A DNA stretch of 8,735 nucleotides, from contig JAFOOW010000007.1 in NCBI GenBank assembly GCA_017425305.1, positions 1 through 8,735 of the forward strand, written 5' to 3'. Position numbers and translations under genes: made by a program. The notes below the pieces were generated by a model. The model worked only from the letters and a program-made list of their open reading frames with translations. It did not search any database and had not been told where the DNA came from. Shown here piece by piece: positions 6,751 to 8,735 of the stretch (the first letter of the stretch is position 1; the number at the start of each line of letters is the position of its first letter). This DNA is from Peptostreptococcaceae bacterium. Its GTDB lineage: Bacteria > Bacillota > Clostridia > Peptostreptococcales > Peptostreptococcaceae.

Positions 6751-6793
6751 TAAAAATAGAACAAGGTGTTTGCCTTGTTCTATTTTTATTATT
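6746..6793 (+). terminator. Long perfect terminator hairpin after the Nudix gene
   Basis: Arms 6746-6766 and 6773-6793 are perfectly complementary over 21 bases, with a six-base loop TGTTTG. The GC-bearing upper stem (GAACAAGG/CCTTGTTC) is followed by TATTTTTATT, the standard terminator T tract. Its A-rich left flank would give a T tract on the other strand too. The left arm overlaps the last codon and stop of the Nudix gene. Confidence 0.9.
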
Positions 6794-6798
6794 ATAAT
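6770..6798 (+). promoter_or_regulatory. Candidate yigZ promoter overlapping the terminator
   Basis: A perfect TATAAT (6793-6798) lies 17 bases after TTGCCT (6770-6775), which matches four of six -35 bases. The -35 falls in the loop and right arm of the preceding terminator hairpin. Transcription would start near 6805, about 12 bases before the AGGAGG of the yigZ-family gene. The spacing and perfect -10 make this one of the better promoter candidates here. Confidence 0.5.
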
Positions 6799-6830
6799 TA
6801 AATTATAAACCTAATTAGGAGGCGGAAAGT

Positions 6831-7469
6831 TTGTATAAAACAGTTCATGAGTTTGGACAAGATGAAGTTATTATAGAGAAATCAACATTTATAGGATATG
6901 CTAAACCTGTTAAGACAGAAGAAGAAGCAGTAGAGTTTATAAATGAAATAAAGAAAAAACACAAAGATGCTAGACATAATGTATGGGCATATACTATAGG
7001 TCAGAATATGAATATTCAAAGATATAGTGATGATGGAGAGCCACAAGGAACGGCTGGAATACCTACTTTAGAAGTTATAAAAAAGGAAGATTTAAGAGAT
7101 GTAGCAGTTGTTGTAACTAGATACTTTGGTGGTATAAAGTTAGGAGCAGGTGGACTTGTAAGGGCTTATACAAAAGGTGCTAAAATAGGGTTGGAAGCAG
7201 CTAAGATAATAGAAAAAGTTATGTTCCAAGAGGTAAGAGTAAGGATAGATTATAACCAACTTGGTAGAGTTCAAAATGAAATAATGAATATGAACTATAT
7301 AATAAAAGATACTATATATGCAGATAATGTAGAGATAGTAGTTTACTCTAGACTAGAAGATGTAGAAAAATTAGTATCAAGAATGACTGATATAACTAGT
7401 GCAACGGCTGAAAATATTTTAGGAGAAGAGTTCTACTTATCAGTAAAAGATAATGAAATAATTGAATAA
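6831..7469 (+). CDS. yigZ: YigZ/IMPACT family protein
   Basis: The 212-residue protein has the two-domain layout of the YigZ (UPF0029/IMPACT) family, called YvyE in Bacillus subtilis. The N-terminal IMPACT domain (about 1-125) contains the family blocks DARHNVWAY (46-54), YSDDGEPQGTAG (65-76), and VVVTRYFGGIKLGAGGL (93-109) followed by VRAYT. The C-terminal ferredoxin-like domain (DUF1949, about 135-195) follows. Eukaryotic IMPACT proteins regulate the Gcn2 kinase through Gcn1; the bacterial role is not established, with only suggestions of nucleic-acid or translation links. The start is TTG at 6831, eight bases after a perfect AGGAGG (6817-6822); no ATG fits. It appears to be a single-gene unit between two terminators. 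Length and motifs are normal. Confidence 0.93.
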   Translation: MYKTVHEFGQDEVIIEKSTFIGYAKPVKTEEEAVEFINEIKKKHKDARHNVWAYTIGQNMNIQRYSDDGEPQGTAGIPTLEVIKKEDLRDVAVVVTRYFGGIKLGAGGLVRAYTKGAKIGLEAAKIIEKVMFQEVRVRIDYNQLGRVQNEIMNMNYIIKDTIYADNVEIVVYSRLEDVEKLVSRMTDITSATAENILGEEFYLSVKDNEIIE

Positions 7470-7472
7470 TAT

Positions 7473-7514
7473 AAATAAAGGTATCTAAATTAAACGTAGA
7501 TACCTTTATTTTTT
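7473..7514. terminator. Bidirectional terminator between yigZ and the TSUP pair
   Basis: Arms 7473-7487 and 7497-7511 form a perfect 15-base-pair stem around a nine-base loop. T runs follow it on the plus strand (TTTATTTTTTATT), and A-rich sequence before it supplies Ts on the minus strand. It ends both yigZ and the convergent minus-strand gene, whose stop codon (7506-7508) lies inside the right arm. Confidence 0.85.
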
Positions 7515-7880
7515 ATTAGAACATCCTTTAACACTAAGACCTCTTTTTATTTCATAAATACCAAATAACAATAAAAACACACCGAATATTTTTCTTAGTA
7601 AATCAGAAGATAAATGATTAGCTAATAATGAACCTATTATTGAACCACAAACACCAAATAATGCAATTGGTACTACTAAATTGAACATTACATTTTTATT
7701 TCTAGCATGTATAAATAATGCTACTAAACTCATAGGTATAGAAGACAATAGATTTATACTTTGAGCTATTTTAGGATCAACATTGCAAAGTAAAATAAGC
7801 ATAGGTATTAAAATTGTGCCTCCACCCATACCCATTCCACCAATTATACCACCTAAAAATCCTATAAGAGTGTAAAGCAT
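7506..7880 (-). CDS. TSUP (TauE/SafE) half-protein, second of a pair
   Basis: This 124-residue membrane protein matches one repeat of the TSUP family (TauE/SafE, DUF81), which exports or imports sulfite, sulfoacetate and similar organic or sulfur anions. The diagnostic glycine motif GGMGMGGG is at 14-21, followed by ILIPML. About four hydrophobic stretches are visible (3-30, 44-58, 65-87, 94-112), with a positive loop HARNKN (58-63) and a Lys-rich tail that suggest cytoplasmic ends. Full TSUP proteins have two such repeats in about 250 residues, so this is half of one. Its ATG shares one base with the upstream gene's stop (TAATG), and GGTG from the upstream coding end sits five bases before it, so translation is coupled. 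The two halves together (245 residues) equal one normal transporter; they probably assemble as a heteromer. Substrate unknown. Confidence 0.82.
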   Translation of the reverse strand: MLYTLIGFLGGIIGGMGMGGGTILIPMLILLCNVDPKIAQSINLLSSIPMSLVALFIHARNKNVMFNLVVPIALFGVCGSIIGSLLANHLSSDLLRKIFGVFLLLFGIYEIKRGLSVKGCSNKK

Positions 7881-8245
7881 TAAAACACCATCCTTAAAGC
7901 AGCTATAATCATAACCGAGCCGAAAAATATTCTAAGAAACTTACCACTACACCTATTTAAAAGCTTTGCTCCAATGATGCCACCAATAACACTTCCTATA
8001 GCAACTTTAAATGTTAATTTTAAATCATATGTACCATTAATAATATATACAGCTGAACTAGAAGTTGTTAAAAATACTATTATGCCTAGTGCAGTAGCAT
8101 GAGATTTATGTTCCTCTAACTTTAAAATATTATTTAAAGCAGGGACTAGTAAGGTTCCTCCACCAGACCCAAATGTACCATTTATAAATCCAGTAATAAT
8201 ACCTATTAAAGAATTCTTTATATTAAATTCTCCTATTTTTTTCAT
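7880..8245 (-). CDS. TSUP (TauE/SafE) half-protein, first of a pair
   Basis: From the chosen ATG this is 121 residues with the same half-TSUP architecture as its downstream partner: a Lys-containing N-terminus, the glycine motif GTFGSGGG (23-30) followed by TLLVPAL, and about four hydrophobic segments (12-40, 50-69, 80-97, 103-121). A longer reading begins at 8266, but that ATG has no ribosome binding site, whereas AGAAGGTGA lies seven bases before the ATG at 8245. The gene ends in TAATG, overlapping the partner's start by one base. The halves differ clearly in sequence, so this is not a recent tandem duplication; it is more likely an old fission of, or ancestral form before, the two-repeat transporter. 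Transport of a sulfur-containing or other small anion is a family-level inference. Confidence 0.8.
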   Translation of the reverse strand: MKKIGEFNIKNSLIGIITGFINGTFGSGGGTLLVPALNNILKLEEHKSHATALGIIVFLTTSSSAVYIINGTYDLKLTFKVAIGSVIGGIIGAKLLNRCSGKFLRIFFGSVMIIAALRMVF

Positions 8246-8252
8246 GATTAAA

Positions 8253-8261
8253 TCACCTTCT
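8253..8261 (-). promoter_or_regulatory. Ribosome binding site deciding the first TSUP start
   Basis: On the minus strand this reads AGAAGGTGA, seven bases from the ATG at 8245. It lies inside the longer reading frame from 8266, which argues that the shorter frame is the real one. Confidence 0.65.
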
Positions 8262-8287
8262 TGCATTATTTTTTACATAAAGCACAA

Positions 8288-8293
8288 ATTATA
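8288..8293 (-). promoter_or_regulatory. Candidate -10 box of the TSUP pair
   Basis: The minus strand reads TATAAT here, about 43 bases before the chosen start at 8245. No convincing -35 box is present 16-18 bases upstream. It faces the nadE -10 about 25 bases away. Confidence 0.3.
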
Positions 8294-8323
8294 TTTAATG
8301 AAAATAAATTTATCTGATATAAT
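8294..8323 (+). promoter_or_regulatory. Extended -10 promoter of nadE
   Basis: TGATATAAT (8315-8323) is a perfect extended -10. A weak -35, TTTAAT (8294-8299), lies 18 bases upstream. Transcription would begin near 8330, giving a leader of about 28 bases with AAGGAGG before the TTG start. Confidence 0.55.
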
Positions 8324-8357
8324 TAAAATATCCATATATTGTAAGGAGGACGTTAAG

Positions 8358-8735
8358 TTGATAGATATAAATAATAAGATAGATAAAACAATAGATTGGC
8401 TAAGAGAAAAGGTCAAAGAATCAAATACTAAAGGCTTAGTAGTTGGAGTATCTGGTGGGATAGATTCAGCTGTGGTAGCCTATCTTATAAAAAAGGCTTT
8501 TCCTGAAAATTCAATGGGAGTTATAATGAGTATAAAAAGCAATCCTCAAGATAGAGAGGATGCTCTTAAAGTTATAAATGGATGTGATATAAATCATTTA
8601 GACTTAGATTTAACTGAAGAACAAATAAGTATATACAATAAAGTTATATCTAAATTAGATGAGCTTAATATACATAATGAAAAAAATGATAGAATGAGTG
8701 ATGCAAATCTAAGAGCAAGAATAAGAATGAGTACT
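8358..8735 (+). CDS. nadE: NH3-dependent NAD+ synthetase, 5' part, cut by window end
   Basis: NadE makes NAD+ from deamido-NAD+, ATP and ammonia, the last step of NAD synthesis in the cytosol. The frame opens at TTG 8358, eight bases after a perfect AAGGAGG (8343-8349), and runs in frame for 126 codons to the window end without a stop. The ATP pyrophosphatase loop SGGIDS is at residues 32-37, preceded by LVVGV. The block DANLRARIRMST (115-126) matches the conserved Asn-x-x-Ala-Arg-x-Arg-Met region of NadE. Because the synthetase domain starts directly at the N-terminus with no nitrilase-like glutaminase domain, this is the ammonia-dependent form, expected to be about 245-275 residues. It is divergent from the TSUP pair. 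Confidence 0.93.
   Translation, partial: MIDINNKIDKTIDWLREKVKESNTKGLVVGVSGGIDSAVVAYLIKKAFPENSMGVIMSIKSNPQDREDALKVINGCDINHLDLDLTEEQISIYNKVISKLDELNIHNEKNDRMSDANLRARIRMST

Noticed and set aside
8246..8266. Upstream ATG for the first TSUP half-protein, adding seven residues
   Set aside because: No Shine-Dalgarno precedes it, and the extra codons contain the ribosome binding site for the ATG at 8245.
1..8735. A CRISPR array, mobile element, prophage, tRNA, riboswitch or novel defence system
   Set aside because: No regularly spaced repeats, transposase or integrase motifs, cloverleaf sequences, long structured leaders or defence-type domains were seen; intergenic regions are short and mostly explained by promoters and terminators.

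Overview
This window is AT-rich bacterial DNA. Its strong AGGAGG/GAGGTG ribosome binding sites, two TTG starts, compact hairpin-plus-T terminators and protein set point to a low-GC Firmicute of the class Clostridia. A Peptostreptococcaceae member (Clostridioides, Paraclostridium or Romboutsia-like) is my best guess. That placement comes from overall protein character, not from a marker gene.

Layout. At the left edge a minus-strand gene begins (only its first codons are present), divergent from a membrane-anchored amidase_3 cell-wall hydrolase (170-964). Next come a signal-less protein with the zinc phospholipase C histidine pattern (1043-1759) and a terminator. A second block holds a YfmM-type ABC-F ATPase and, 25 bases on, a DUF1461 membrane protein related to the lipoprotein acyl-transfer enzyme Lit (1878-4083), closed by a terminator. 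A third block has the ribosome-splitting GTPase HflX, tightly followed by a helix-turn-helix-like/HEAT-repeat protein (4223-6192). Then come a Nudix-fold protein with a damaged Nudix box (6295-6750), a very long perfect terminator hairpin, and a YigZ/IMPACT-family protein (6831-7469). A bidirectional terminator separates these from a convergent, translationally coupled pair of half-size TSUP (TauE/SafE) membrane proteins on the minus strand (8245-7506). Divergent from that pair, NAD synthetase nadE starts at 8358 and runs off the right edge.

How the genes fit together. Three genes (yfmM-like, hflX, yigZ) have known or suspected links to ribosome rescue, translation or stress. The amidase, PLC-like and Lit-like proteins concern the envelope. 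Most of this looks like ordinary chromosomal housekeeping. I saw no mobile element, CRISPR array, tRNA, rRNA or phage gene, and no clear new multi-gene system. The points most worth a second look are the Nudix protein lacking most of its metal-binding glutamates, the cytosolic-looking zinc-PLC relative, the Lit-like gene beside an ABC-F gene, the HEAT protein coupled to hflX, the split TSUP pair, and a yigZ promoter that appears to overlap a terminator.
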